Assembly: GCA_965230605.1 (NCBI GenBank)
Contig: CBDDLD010000004.1
Coordinates: forward strand, 2,108,001-2,172,000
DNA: 64,000 bases
Direction: 5' to 3'
DNA from: CBDDLD01 sp965230605
Lineage (GTDB): Bacteria > Bacteroidota > Bacteroidia > Flavobacteriales > Flavobacteriaceae
The notes under the pieces: model-generated
Databases searched by the model: none
What the model was told of the DNA's origin: nothing
What the model saw: only the letters and a program-made list of their open reading frames with translations
Position numbers and translations under genes: made by a program
In this document: one piece after another, positions 36,248 through 44,518 of the stretch
Numbering within the stretch: position 1 is the first letter of the stretch
How the letters are laid out: each line of letters opens with the position of its first letter

Positions 36248-37382
36248 ATAATCGCCCTACAAACGTTTTAAAAAACTTCCATTTTGGCATTCCTAATATT
36301 ATGTTTAGGTCTTCAGAGAAACGTGTTTCTTCGTCAAGAAACTTAAATATAGTCGTTACATCTACATTCTTAAAAAGACTAGAAAATAGTTGAGAACCAA
36401 AAGCATTGTCTTTGGCCAAAACATCGAGTAAAATAAGGTCATAAAACCAAAACTTATTACGTTTACTAAATGTGTTCAACCTGTCTGAATGTTTTATAAA
36501 TTCTACCAGGTCTTTGCTTTTTTTAACTGTATTACGAAAAGTATATCCTGTACTGGCCTTGGTCCATCCACCAACAGTTCCAATATGTAATACGTGGGAA
36601 GTATTGTGTTTATAAAAATTATATGATGTCATAGGAATTGAACCTTTTTCCTTTTCCATTATGTCATATTCGGTGATGCCTTTATTGGTCAAATACGTCT
36701 TTATTTCATTTTCATATTCAGAATGCTCAAGACGATCTTTTGAAAATAAGGTGTATTCTACCAAAGCTGTTCTATCAGTAATGGGTAAGACATACATAAA
36801 TCTAGTATTTCCTTTTTGCGGCACCGTAAAATCCATAAATGTGGCCACATCATCATCAAAAGCCTTTTGTTTAGTTTTTATAAACCACCCAACAAAATGC
36901 TGTTGAATTAAAGGATATTTTTTTTGTGTCTTATATTCAGGATTTAAAACCACACTATTGAAAACTTGTTTACCCTCATAATTATTCTGATCCGTCTTAA
37001 CAGCTGCACCGTTCTCAGTATCTTCTATATGCAATACACGCTCTTCAATAAACTTAATATTGGTTTTCGCATCAATAACTGACCACAAACTTTCGTAGAA
37101 ATCAACACTGCGAATCGTCTTATAAGTATAGGGTGATATTTTGATAGTTTTAGAATAAGTATCACTTCCAAAAAACACCTTTTTCCAGGTTTGCTTAACG
37201 ATAGCATCCCATTCCCCTTCACCCTGTTCCCAAAACGACCAGGTCCTATCATTGCTTGTTTTTTTTAGCTGATCTATAATGAGTATGGACTTATCATCAA
37301 AATAAGAATCTTTAGCCATACGAAAAGCTAACATAAGGCCCGAAGCACCAGCTCCGGTAATAATATAATCAAACCTGTTCAT
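36237..37382 (-). CDS. crtY: lycopene beta-cyclase
   Basis: Cyclises the ends of lycopene to beta-carotene. The 381-residue protein has an FAD/NAD-binding N-terminus DYIITGAGASGLMLAFRMA, then SNDRTWSFWEQGEG and a C-terminal region with GTVGGWTKASTGYTF, both typical of CrtY/CrtL. It supplies the step between CrtI and CrtZ encoded 12 kb away at 21374-25053. It is the only gene on its strand here and converges with the SRPBCC pair. Confidence 0.93.
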   Translation of the reverse strand: MNRFDYIITGAGASGLMLAFRMAKDSYFDDKSILIIDQLKKTSNDRTWSFWEQGEGEWDAIVKQTWKKVFFGSDTYSKTIKISPYTYKTIRSVDFYESLWSVIDAKTNIKFIEERVLHIEDTENGAAVKTDQNNYEGKQVFNSVVLNPEYKTQKKYPLIQQHFVGWFIKTKQKAFDDDVATFMDFTVPQKGNTRFMYVLPITDRTALVEYTLFSKDRLEHSEYENEIKTYLTNKGITEYDIMEKEKGSIPMTSYNFYKHNTSHVLHIGTVGGWTKASTGYTFRNTVKKSKDLVEFIKHSDRLNTFSKRNKFWFYDLILLDVLAKDNAFGSQLFSSLFKNVDVTTIFKFLDEETRFSEDLNIILGMPKWKFFKTFVGRLFNL

Positions 37383-37463
37383 AAAGGTTGTAAAGATACA
37401 TCATTATGAGGCTTGAGTTTGCATAAAAATTTCACGATCTTAGCTAGATACACTCACACTCAT

Positions 37464-38738
37464 ATGAAACATATATATCGCAGGTCTTTTGTAAAGTACT
37501 TATTTACCGGATTAGCAGGCACAGCCTTATTACCAGTCTATGCCAAAGAAATTAAAACTGCTGTGCCTAACCTTGAGCCCATAGATTATTCTGATGACAC
37601 CGAAGCGTTCTGGGAAAGCATAAAAGAACAATTCGTTCTTGCAAATGATTTGAACTATTTTAATAATGCGTCTCTTGGTCCTTCTCCAATGATGGTCCAA
37701 AATGCAACTAATAATTACAGAGCTACTTTAGATGGATTCCCTTCTAAATATATGTGGGGTGAATGGAGTGATGACAAAGAAAAGGTGAGGCAGCAAGTTG
37801 CTGATTTGTTTTCCGTTTCTAAAGAAGAGATTGCCATTGTGCACAATACTACTGAAGGGATGAATCTTATTGCCAGAAGCTTTGATTTACAACCTGGTGA
37901 TGAAGTTATAATAGCTGACCACGAACACGCCAGCGGCACCATTCCTTGGGAAGTATGGCAAGAAACCAAAGGGATAAAAATTGTACGCCCTACTTTGCCT
38001 ATACTTCCAAAGTCTGTCGATGAGGTTGTGAATATTTATGAGAAAGCTATTACAGAAAAGACTAAAATCATTTCTATGTGTCATATAGTAAATACTAATG
38101 GTATGATACTCCCTGTGAAAGAAGTTTCAGAATTAGCTCATAAAAAAGGGGTGTTAGTCGCAGTTGACGGTGCTCAAAGTTCCGGGATGTTTGATATTGA
38201 CCTTCATGACTTAGGTTGTGATTTTTATGCTGCTAGTGCTCATAAGTGGTTATTTGCTCCAAAGGGTACTGGTGTTTTCTATGCAAAGCAAGACAGTCAA
38301 CACCATTTAAAACCTTTAATTGTTGCCTGGGGACATCGTGATAAAAGTATTCGACGTTTAGAAAATTATAATACCCGAAACCTCCCTGAATATTTAGGCT
38401 TAGGTACTGCTGTAGAATTTCATACTAAAATTGGTTCTAAAAAAATTGCTAAACGCTCATACGAATTAAAGCATTATTTCAGGTCTAAACTAGAAGGTAA
38501 TTCAAAGTTTAAATTGAAAACTCCAGAATATGATGCGCTTTCATGTGCGATACAGACTGTTGAAATTGTAGGGAAAGATGTTAGTGCAGTTAAAAAGACA
38601 CTTTTTGAAAACTATGGTATTGACACCAGACCCATGTCGGTTTTTGACCTCAACGGTGTACGTATTTCTTTTGCTATTTACATCACTAAAAAGGACATTG
38701 ATTATTTGGTGAACGCCCTAGAGACTATAGCCGGGTAA
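37464..38738 (+). CDS. exported class V aminotransferase (cysteine desulfurase/epimerase-like)
   Basis: A PLP enzyme of about 424 residues. ATG 37464 gives an N-terminus with a Tat signal (YRRSFVKYLFTGLAGTALLP), so it is predicted to be folded before export to the periplasm. The catalytic lysine lies in AASAHKWLFAPKGTG and the PLP phosphate loop in VHNTTEGMN. The closest described groups are isopenicillin N epimerase-like and SufS-like proteins, but specificity is not determinable. It is divergent from crtY. Confidence 0.85.
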   Translation: MKHIYRRSFVKYLFTGLAGTALLPVYAKEIKTAVPNLEPIDYSDDTEAFWESIKEQFVLANDLNYFNNASLGPSPMMVQNATNNYRATLDGFPSKYMWGEWSDDKEKVRQQVADLFSVSKEEIAIVHNTTEGMNLIARSFDLQPGDEVIIADHEHASGTIPWEVWQETKGIKIVRPTLPILPKSVDEVVNIYEKAITEKTKIISMCHIVNTNGMILPVKEVSELAHKKGVLVAVDGAQSSGMFDIDLHDLGCDFYAASAHKWLFAPKGTGVFYAKQDSQHHLKPLIVAWGHRDKSIRRLENYNTRNLPEYLGLGTAVEFHTKIGSKKIAKRSYELKHYFRSKLEGNSKFKLKTPEYDALSCAIQTVEIVGKDVSAVKKTLFENYGIDTRPMSVFDLNGVRISFAIYITKKDIDYLVNALETIAG

Positions 38739-38874
38739 TCTTACAAACTACACCTATGCAAACTGAGTTATAGTGGTCATTTACATAAACCTGTGTGCGA
38801 TAATTAACACAAGCTGCTCATAACTATTTTATTATGAATTGAATATGGCATCTATTTTCATTATTTTTAGGCTT

Positions 38875-38988
38875 CCTCTAAAAGCTATTTACATAGCCTA
38901 GGGTTGTAAGAAAATAGATTAAGTAATTAAGAGGGTTAATTCATTCTTTCGACCCGGCTAGCCACAGAAGTTCTGTGGCTAGTTTTTT
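38875..38988 (+). ncRNA. candidate small RNA
   Basis: TTG (38839-38841), 20 nt, TATTTTTA (38862-38869), one base off consensus, could start a transcript near 38875. It would end at the strong terminator at 38958-38988 and be about 114 nt long. No open frame is seen in it. The alternative is simply a long 3' end of the aminotransferase mRNA. Confidence 0.25.
38958..38988 (+). terminator. strong intrinsic terminator
   Basis: CTAGCCACAGA and TCTGTGGCTAG form an 11-bp stem around AGT, followed by six Ts. It lies 220 bases past the aminotransferase stop. Confidence 0.9.
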
Positions 38989-38990
38989 AT

Positions 38991-39018
38991 TAAAAAAAGC
39001 GAACCTATGGATTCGCTT
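38991..39018 (-). terminator. terminator of guaB
   Basis: AAGCGAA and TTCGCTT pair around CCTATGGA. On the minus strand the stem lies 28 nt past the guaB stop and is followed by a T run (plus-strand A at 38992-38998). Confidence 0.8.
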
Positions 39019-39045
39019 AATATGTTTTTGATTATTGTAAGTCTT

Positions 39046-40518
39046 TTACCTCGAATAATTAGGAGCCTCCTTAGTGATGGTCACATCATGAGGGTGGCTT
39101 TCATTAATACCACTCGCGGTAATTTTCACAAAGCGTCCAGATTCTTTAAGAGTAGCGATATCTTTGGCTCCACAGTAGCCCATACCGGCTCTAAGACCGC
39201 CAACAAACTGATGAATACTTTCAAAGAGTTCACCTTTATAAGGGACACGTCCAACGATACCTTCCGGCACCAGTTTTTTAATGTCATCTTCTACATCTTG
39301 GAAGTAACGATCCTTGCTCCCTTCTTTCATAGCTTCAACCGATCCCATACCTCTGTACGACTTAAACTTTCTCCCTTCATAGATGATGGTCTCTCCCGGG
39401 CTTTCTTTGGTTCCTGCTAATAACGATCCTAACATCACAGTGTCAGCTCCCGCAGCTATAGCTTTAGGAATATCACCTGTATAACGTATCCCTCCATCAG
39501 CAATAACCGGTACTCCGGTACCTTTAATAGCCTCAGCTACCTCTAACACTGCAGAGAATTGAGGGAATCCAACTCCAGCTACCACACGTGTTGTACATAT
39601 TGACCCTGGTCCAATACCAACTTTAACGGCATCAGCACCAGCTTCAACTAAATATTTTGCAGCCTCACCAGTAGCTATGTTACCAACAATCACTTCAAGT
39701 TCTGGATGGGACTTCTTTACTTCTTTTAAGACACTCACCACACCTTTAGTATGTCCATGTGCAGTATCAATAACTACAGCATCTACACCAGAATTTACTA
39801 ACGCAGATACTCTGTCAACTACATCTGCAGTAACTCCTACCGCAGCTGCTACACGCAATCTTCCAAATTTATCTTTATTGGCAATAGGCTTTTGAGTGAG
39901 TTTGGTAATATCTCTAAACGTAATTAATCCCGCTAGTTTATAATTATCATCAACGATAAGAAGTTTTTCAATTTTATTCTCCTGGAGAATAACCTCAGCA
40001 TCAAGTAATGATGTTCCTTCTGCAGCAGTAACTAAGTTTTCTGATGTCATTACTTCTACTATAGGTCGTTGATTATTTTTCTCAAACCTTAGATCACGAT
40101 TTGTCACGATTCCTTTTAACGTCCCCTCATCGTCTACTATTGGAATACCTCCAATACTATGCTCAGCCATATTTTGCTTGGCATCAATAACTTTTGCAGT
40201 CAATGGTAATGTCACAGGATCTATAATCATCCCACTTTCAGCACGCTTTACCTTTCTGACTTTAGCAGCTTGTTGCTGAATAGTCATGTTTTTGTGCAAT
40301 ACACCAATACCACCTTCTCTAGCCATGGCAATAGCCATTCTACTTTCTGTTACTGTATCCATTGCAGCAGAAACAATAGGCACATTGATAGTGATGTTTC
40401 TTGTAAACTTAGATTGGATATTAACTTCGCGTGGTAAAACCTCAGAAAATGCTGGAACTAGAAGGACGTCATCGTAAGTTAAACCTTCGCCTACGATTTT
40501 ATTTTGATGTGCAGTCAT
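39046..40518 (-). CDS. guaB: IMP dehydrogenase
   Basis: Oxidises IMP to XMP with NAD, the rate-limiting step to GMP. The 490-residue protein has the TIM-barrel core interrupted by two CBS domains (about 95-205). The catalytic cysteine loop GIGPGSICTTR is at about residue 300, and the flap with KSYRGMGS and the GADTVMLGSLLAGT motif follow. Start is ATG 40518, directly preceded by a perfect inverted repeat and a consensus promoter. Confidence 0.97.
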   Translation of the reverse strand: MTAHQNKIVGEGLTYDDVLLVPAFSEVLPREVNIQSKFTRNITINVPIVSAAMDTVTESRMAIAMAREGGIGVLHKNMTIQQQAAKVRKVKRAESGMIIDPVTLPLTAKVIDAKQNMAEHSIGGIPIVDDEGTLKGIVTNRDLRFEKNNQRPIVEVMTSENLVTAAEGTSLLDAEVILQENKIEKLLIVDDNYKLAGLITFRDITKLTQKPIANKDKFGRLRVAAAVGVTADVVDRVSALVNSGVDAVVIDTAHGHTKGVVSVLKEVKKSHPELEVIVGNIATGEAAKYLVEAGADAVKVGIGPGSICTTRVVAGVGFPQFSAVLEVAEAIKGTGVPVIADGGIRYTGDIPKAIAAGADTVMLGSLLAGTKESPGETIIYEGRKFKSYRGMGSVEAMKEGSKDRYFQDVEDDIKKLVPEGIVGRVPYKGELFESIHQFVGGLRAGMGYCGAKDIATLKESGRFVKITASGINESHPHDVTITKEAPNYSR

Positions 40519-40519
40519 G

Positions 40520-40543
40520 ATGCAATTACGATTATAATTGCAT
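40520..40543 (-). promoter_or_regulatory. 9-bp inverted repeat in the guaB leader
   Basis: ATGCAATTA (40520-40528) and TAATTGCAT (40535-40543) flank six bases and fill the short space between the -7 element and the guaB start. It could be an operator or an RNA hairpin that hides the start codon. Confidence 0.5.
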
Positions 40544-40544
40544 G

Positions 40545-40578
40545 CAAATATACAATTATTATTGGGCTTCTAAGCAAA
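40545..40578 (-). promoter_or_regulatory. promoter of guaB
   Basis: TTTG (40578-40575), 22 nt, TATATTTG (40552-40545) on the minus strand. The spacing is slightly long. Confidence 0.55.
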
Positions 40579-40619
40579 TAAGCGTCTCTAAATTTAGCAA
40601 TATCTAAAAGAGGTTAACC

Positions 40620-41948
40620 TTACTGTTTTTTATACCTCAAGTCTTTAGCATTGATACTGTAATCCCAAACTTTATTTCCTTCTCTATTGTATATGGTAAG
40701 TGTTAATACACGATCTGTCCTTGGACCTGATACTTTAACTATACCAAAGTTTCTTTTATAAAATGTTTTGTCTTTCAGTTGTAGTGTATTCCCTTCATCT
40801 CTCGGATTATGTGTCCCTGACGTCAAAGGCGAACATGTAATATCGATTAAAGGATATGCATCTTTACGGTCTAATTTTGAGATCTCTGTGTGGTGGCGAT
40901 CACCACTCATAAAAACGACTCCGGAAATACGTTCTTCATGTAAGCGATCTAATAGTTTTTGACGCTCTTCCGGGTAGGTTGCATAATTTTCATAAACTGC
41001 CGCGTCACTTACGGTTTGACCTCCTATGCATACCACTTTAAAAGCTGCCTTACTAGATGTCAAAGCTCTTATTAACCAATCTAATTGAGCTTCACCCAAG
41101 TACTCTTTGTTGGCTGATAGTTTTCTGTTTGGATCTCTGTGATAACGGTTATCCATCATAAAAAACTCAACATCGTTCCATAAAAAATGGCTTGTAATTC
41201 CTCCTATCCCTGCAGCATCTGTATTTAGATTTCCCCAATAATCGTTAAACGCTTTTTCTGTCAGCTTTTTATTAGCATAAGACGCATCAGCATCATTAGG
41301 TCCATAATCATGATCATCCCAAATGGCATAATGGTGTACACTCCCAAGTAGAGGTTGTAACTCTTTTACTGATCTGGCATGACGGTTACGGTGTCTGACT
41401 CCACGTTCTGTTAAAAAATCTGGTGTTCTTAAGTAAATATTGTCGCCTAACCACACCATAAAGTCAGGTGATTTAGAAAGAATACTATTAAAAATCTGAT
41501 AGCTATCACCACCATAAGGTTTTCCGGGTCTATCATCTTTGGTCTCATTGGCATAATAGCAAGACCCAATTGCAAAACTGAAATCCGGAGGGTCCATTCG
41601 CCATTGCCATAAGGTTTGCGTTTGGAATTTTAGATCGTAATCGCGAGGTACATATTGTCCATTGATGTATAGCTTATAGGTATATGTTTCTCCGTATTCG
41701 ACTTCGGAAGGGTACAATTTAGCAATGTGGTCATTCGCCTTATTTGTTTCTACAACTTCTGTGAACTTACTTTCTCCAGTTTTAGATATGTATTCTATTT
41801 TGACTTCTGCCGATGCTGTAGTTTGAACCCAAATTAGGACCTCCCTATAATCTGAATACCCTACCATAGGGCCCGATTGAAGAAGTTCGGATTGAGAAAA
41901 ACTGACGTTTACAAAAAGTATGACTAAGAGGAGTATGTATCGTTTCAT
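40620..41948 (-). CDS. PhoD-like alkaline phosphatase family protein
   Basis: A metallophosphoesterase of about 442 residues with a signal peptide (LLLVILFVNVSFSQ). It has an N-terminal Fn3-like domain and a catalytic domain with FAIGSCYY, WLGDNIYLR, YAIWDDHDYGPNDA and MSGDRHHTEISKL, the metal-ligand motifs of the PhoD family. PhoD members use calcium and iron and hydrolyse phosphodiesters or monoesters outside the cytoplasm. ATG 41948 is used; a TTG six codons upstream has no support. Confidence 0.9.
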   Translation of the reverse strand: MKRYILLLVILFVNVSFSQSELLQSGPMVGYSDYREVLIWVQTTASAEVKIEYISKTGESKFTEVVETNKANDHIAKLYPSEVEYGETYTYKLYINGQYVPRDYDLKFQTQTLWQWRMDPPDFSFAIGSCYYANETKDDRPGKPYGGDSYQIFNSILSKSPDFMVWLGDNIYLRTPDFLTERGVRHRNRHARSVKELQPLLGSVHHYAIWDDHDYGPNDADASYANKKLTEKAFNDYWGNLNTDAAGIGGITSHFLWNDVEFFMMDNRYHRDPNRKLSANKEYLGEAQLDWLIRALTSSKAAFKVVCIGGQTVSDAAVYENYATYPEERQKLLDRLHEERISGVVFMSGDRHHTEISKLDRKDAYPLIDITCSPLTSGTHNPRDEGNTLQLKDKTFYKRNFGIVKVSGPRTDRVLTLTIYNREGNKVWDYSINAKDLRYKKQ

Positions 41949-41975
41949 AATGGATAGTTTGTTCAAAAATGATAA

Positions 41976-41992
41976 ATTCAGAGAATCTGAAT
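41976..41992. repeat. 17-bp palindrome upstream of the phosphatase gene
   Basis: ATTCAGA-GAA-TCTGAAT lies 28 bases before the ATG. Its size and symmetry fit a dimeric repressor site, but no regulator is known for it. Confidence 0.4.
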
Positions 41993-42030
41993 ATTAAGCT
42001 ACCATTAATTTTCTATTTGAGATGTAAAGA

Positions 42031-42540
42031 TTATATGCGTTTAAAGGATTTAATAGGATTAATAAGTAATTGTTTTAAAACTATTAAAACTGAGAGAGAG
42101 TAACAGATTGTCATTAATGTTCCTGAGATCATAACTATATATTTAACCCATATCATCCCTTTCCATAGGAAGTAAATTCCCCCAAAGGTTAAAATTATAG
42201 AGAAAAATGGCTCTACTATAAGAAATGTTTTGAGTTTTACATTTAACCTGGTAGTTACTAACAATAGTCCTGTTAAGAAAAAAATAATAGACATTGACAA
42301 GATGTGTCCGTGAACCAAAGTGAGCATCTGCTGTTTATTCTTTTTGAATTTCATCACCTCGGCTTCTTCATCATCTTCATTTCCTAAGTATTGTTCTTCT
42401 ATACCATCTGGACTTGCTGAAGACGTTTCACTCACAAATAACAAACCTGTATAAAAACCAATACTTAAAACAACTAAAAATCCGATTATTAAAAGTCTTA
42501 ATTCTTTAGGAAAGGTTTCTATACATCCGTTTAATTTCAT
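42031..42540 (-). CDS. four-helix membrane protein with a His pair, linked to an FMN protein
   Basis: A 169-residue protein: helix about 14-36, an acidic external loop (about 38-62, rich in D/E), then helices about 78-96, 104-125 and 130-155. The second helix opens with LTLVHGHIL (H77, H79), which could bind heme or a quinone. I do not recognise the family. Its ATG starts right at the stop of the FMN-binding gene, and a porin gene lies upstream in the same direction. A role as electron carrier partner of the flavoprotein is inferred from position only. Confidence 0.7.
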   Translation of the reverse strand: MKLNGCIETFPKELRLLIIGFLVVLSIGFYTGLLFVSETSSASPDGIEEQYLGNEDDEEAEVMKFKKNKQQMLTLVHGHILSMSIIFFLTGLLLVTTRLNVKLKTFLIVEPFFSIILTFGGIYFLWKGMIWVKYIVMISGTLMTICYSLSVLIVLKQLLINPIKSFKRI

Positions 42541-43067
42541 TACAAGATGTCTTTTTCGTTAAGCATTTTTAATGACTGCATTAAATCATTCATTGCATTA
42601 GTCATAGATCGTACAGATATTGTTGCTCCAGCAATAGCATCAATATTATCTCCATATCGGAATTTATCATTTTGAGTCTTTCCTATAAATTGTTTTAACC
42701 AACGTTTACTTCCTATCTCACCTCCATATTCTTCTCTATAAATTAACACTTTGGCTTTAACTACGGTTAACTTATCATCAAATAATACTAAATAATCAAA
42801 TTCTGCTGTTTTACTTGGTGCCTTTGCCACATAAGCATATCCTTGTAACTTATTTGATGCTGTGATTTTGAATAAATTATCTTCACCAAATTTTGATGGT
42901 AATTCCTTTGCTATTTCTGTTGAAATTGTAATTGCATCAAAAGAAAATGTTTCTATGTCATAAGTCGATTTAATTACTTTATCCACTTTCTTTTGAAGCT
43001 TTGCCGGAAGCCCATAACCTAAGCAAAAATAGGTCAATAATAACGTACAAATCTGTTTCAGTTTCAT
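42540..43067 (-). CDS. exported FMN-binding domain protein (flavinylation motif)
   Basis: A 175-residue protein with an N-terminal signal peptide (about 1-20) and an FMN_bind domain. The motif DAIAGATIS (residues 143-151) matches the flavinylation site of Rnf/Nqr-type and related extracytosolic proteins, in which ApbE attaches FMN to the threonine (T149 here). ApbE itself is not in the window. It reads into the membrane protein gene with a one-base overlap. Family knowledge suggests an electron-transfer role in the envelope. Confidence 0.85.
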   Translation of the reverse strand: MKLKQICTLLLTYFCLGYGLPAKLQKKVDKVIKSTYDIETFSFDAITISTEIAKELPSKFGEDNLFKITASNKLQGYAYVAKAPSKTAEFDYLVLFDDKLTVVKAKVLIYREEYGGEIGSKRWLKQFIGKTQNDKFRYGDNIDAIAGATISVRSMTNAMNDLMQSLKMLNEKDIL

Positions 43068-43194
43068 GATGTAAAAATATTAATTATTTATTGTTAAAAA
43101 CATCAAATAGCTAATTCGAAAACAACTTTCAAATTAGCTAATGATCTGATTATATTTATTTAAAACTAACTCACTATTATCAACTATTGATGGA

Positions 43195-44370
43195 CTAAAA
43201 CCAAACTCCTAAACCAAAGTTTAATCTATTATCAACATCACTATCATCAGCTTTATTACTTCTGAACTGATAATCTCCTTTTACTACGACACCTGGTGCA
43301 ATATGATAACTTAAACCAGTTGTTAGGTCTGTTCTATTGTATGCATCATTTCTTTCTAATGATCCCGCTGTAGCTGCATGTGTGTCATAATTTTCAAAGC
43401 GTGCAAAAGCAAATAAACGTTGTTCTTTATTTAATGGTAATAGATTATAAGCAACTTCGGTATAGTATCCCATTAATGCACTTCCTAGCTCTCTATTTGT
43501 TAAAACGTTGTATGCTTCAGTATCCGTTAAAGAAGCATATATGAATTGTCCTCTTGCTGTAAAACGCTTGTATGCATATCTAGCATCAAGACCAACCATA
43601 GATACTCCGATGTTAGAACCTTCTATTTCTTCTATATCATCAGTAGCTTGAGTCTTTCCATAATAACCAGACAATCCTAAACGTAATCTTGGAAGCCCAT
43701 AATACTCTATTTTAGTTGAAAATGTTGGACTATCTATTGTAGACCTTATAGCTTTTTGCCTACCGCCTCTTAATCCATTACTTCCTTTTAAAAATCCCGT
43801 GATTTCTCCATCCTCATTTGCTGTAGATTTGAATCCATTGAAAATATATGCCTGATAACTAATTGACAACTCAGGAAAACGCCCAGTAACTCCAACGCCT
43901 ATTTCACGCCATGTAGTGGGAACTATTGCATTATCTACTGCCGGACGTTCTACACCATTGAAGGTTGTAGGTTCGTGATATTCGTTAATGATACCCATTG
44001 GAACTAGCATTAAACCTCCTCGTAAACTTATATTATCGCCAACGGCGTAATTAACAAATGCTTGTTCTACAAAAACTTCTTCAACATGCTCAAGTTCTAA
44101 CTCAGTAACAAATTGAGTTTTGTCATTAAACTTATATCCAAATAATAACACTAACCGTTGTATATCTAACTCTCCGTTTTGGCTTTCTGGTTGGTTATAA
44201 GTCACTTCAGCGTAGGCTCCAACAGTAACCGACTTACCATAATTACCTGACAGGATTCGTTGGGCAGCATTTAATTGATTTTGGGGATTATTAATTGAAT
44301 CCTGGACAGTTTGTTGTGCAAACACCATTGAATTTAATAGAATTATAATAACTAGGATTGATTGTTTCAT
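43195..44370 (-). CDS. outer-membrane porin-like beta-barrel protein
   Basis: A 391-residue protein with a signal peptide (about 1-18, ending MVFAQ) and a long barrel of amphipathic strands (VGAYAEVTYNQPES, TQFVTELELEHVEEVF, ISLRGGLMLVPMGI). It ends in RLNFGLGVWF, with the C-terminal aromatic residue typical of outer-membrane proteins. It resembles the phosphate/phosphonate-type porins of Bacteroidota. It heads a cluster with the FMN protein and the membrane protein, separated from them by 127 bp. Confidence 0.85.
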   Translation of the reverse strand: MKQSILVIIILLNSMVFAQQTVQDSINNPQNQLNAAQRILSGNYGKSVTVGAYAEVTYNQPESQNGELDIQRLVLLFGYKFNDKTQFVTELELEHVEEVFVEQAFVNYAVGDNISLRGGLMLVPMGIINEYHEPTTFNGVERPAVDNAIVPTTWREIGVGVTGRFPELSISYQAYIFNGFKSTANEDGEITGFLKGSNGLRGGRQKAIRSTIDSPTFSTKIEYYGLPRLRLGLSGYYGKTQATDDIEEIEGSNIGVSMVGLDARYAYKRFTARGQFIYASLTDTEAYNVLTNRELGSALMGYYTEVAYNLLPLNKEQRLFAFARFENYDTHAATAGSLERNDAYNRTDLTTGLSYHIAPGVVVKGDYQFRSNKADDSDVDNRLNFGLGVWF

Positions 44371-44418
44371 TTCTTATTTTTATTTAGACTCTTTATAAAT
44401 AATTGATTAATTCGCCAG

Positions 44419-44449
44419 CAAAAATATAACAGGAAATGACTTAGACAAA
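44419..44449 (-). promoter_or_regulatory. promoter of the porin/FMN-protein cluster
   Basis: TTTG (44449-44446), 19 nt, TATTTTTG (44426-44419) on the minus strand, a perfect consensus. No second promoter was seen between the porin and FMN genes. Confidence 0.7.
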
Positions 44450-44518
44450 CTTTATTTAGATTAATTTTAAATAATTTTTTCAACAAAAAAATATACTGCT
44501 GAATATCAATAAATAAGA

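Larger units (their letters stand above)
38739..39045. other. intergenic region of 307 bases with two terminators and a possible small RNA
   Basis: No coding frame of note. It holds a near-consensus promoter (38839-38869), a strong plus-strand terminator (38958-38988) and the guaB terminator (38991-39018). Confidence 0.7.

Noticed and set aside
37413..37463. Longer start for the aminotransferase
   Set aside because: It would bury the twin-arginine signal inside the protein.
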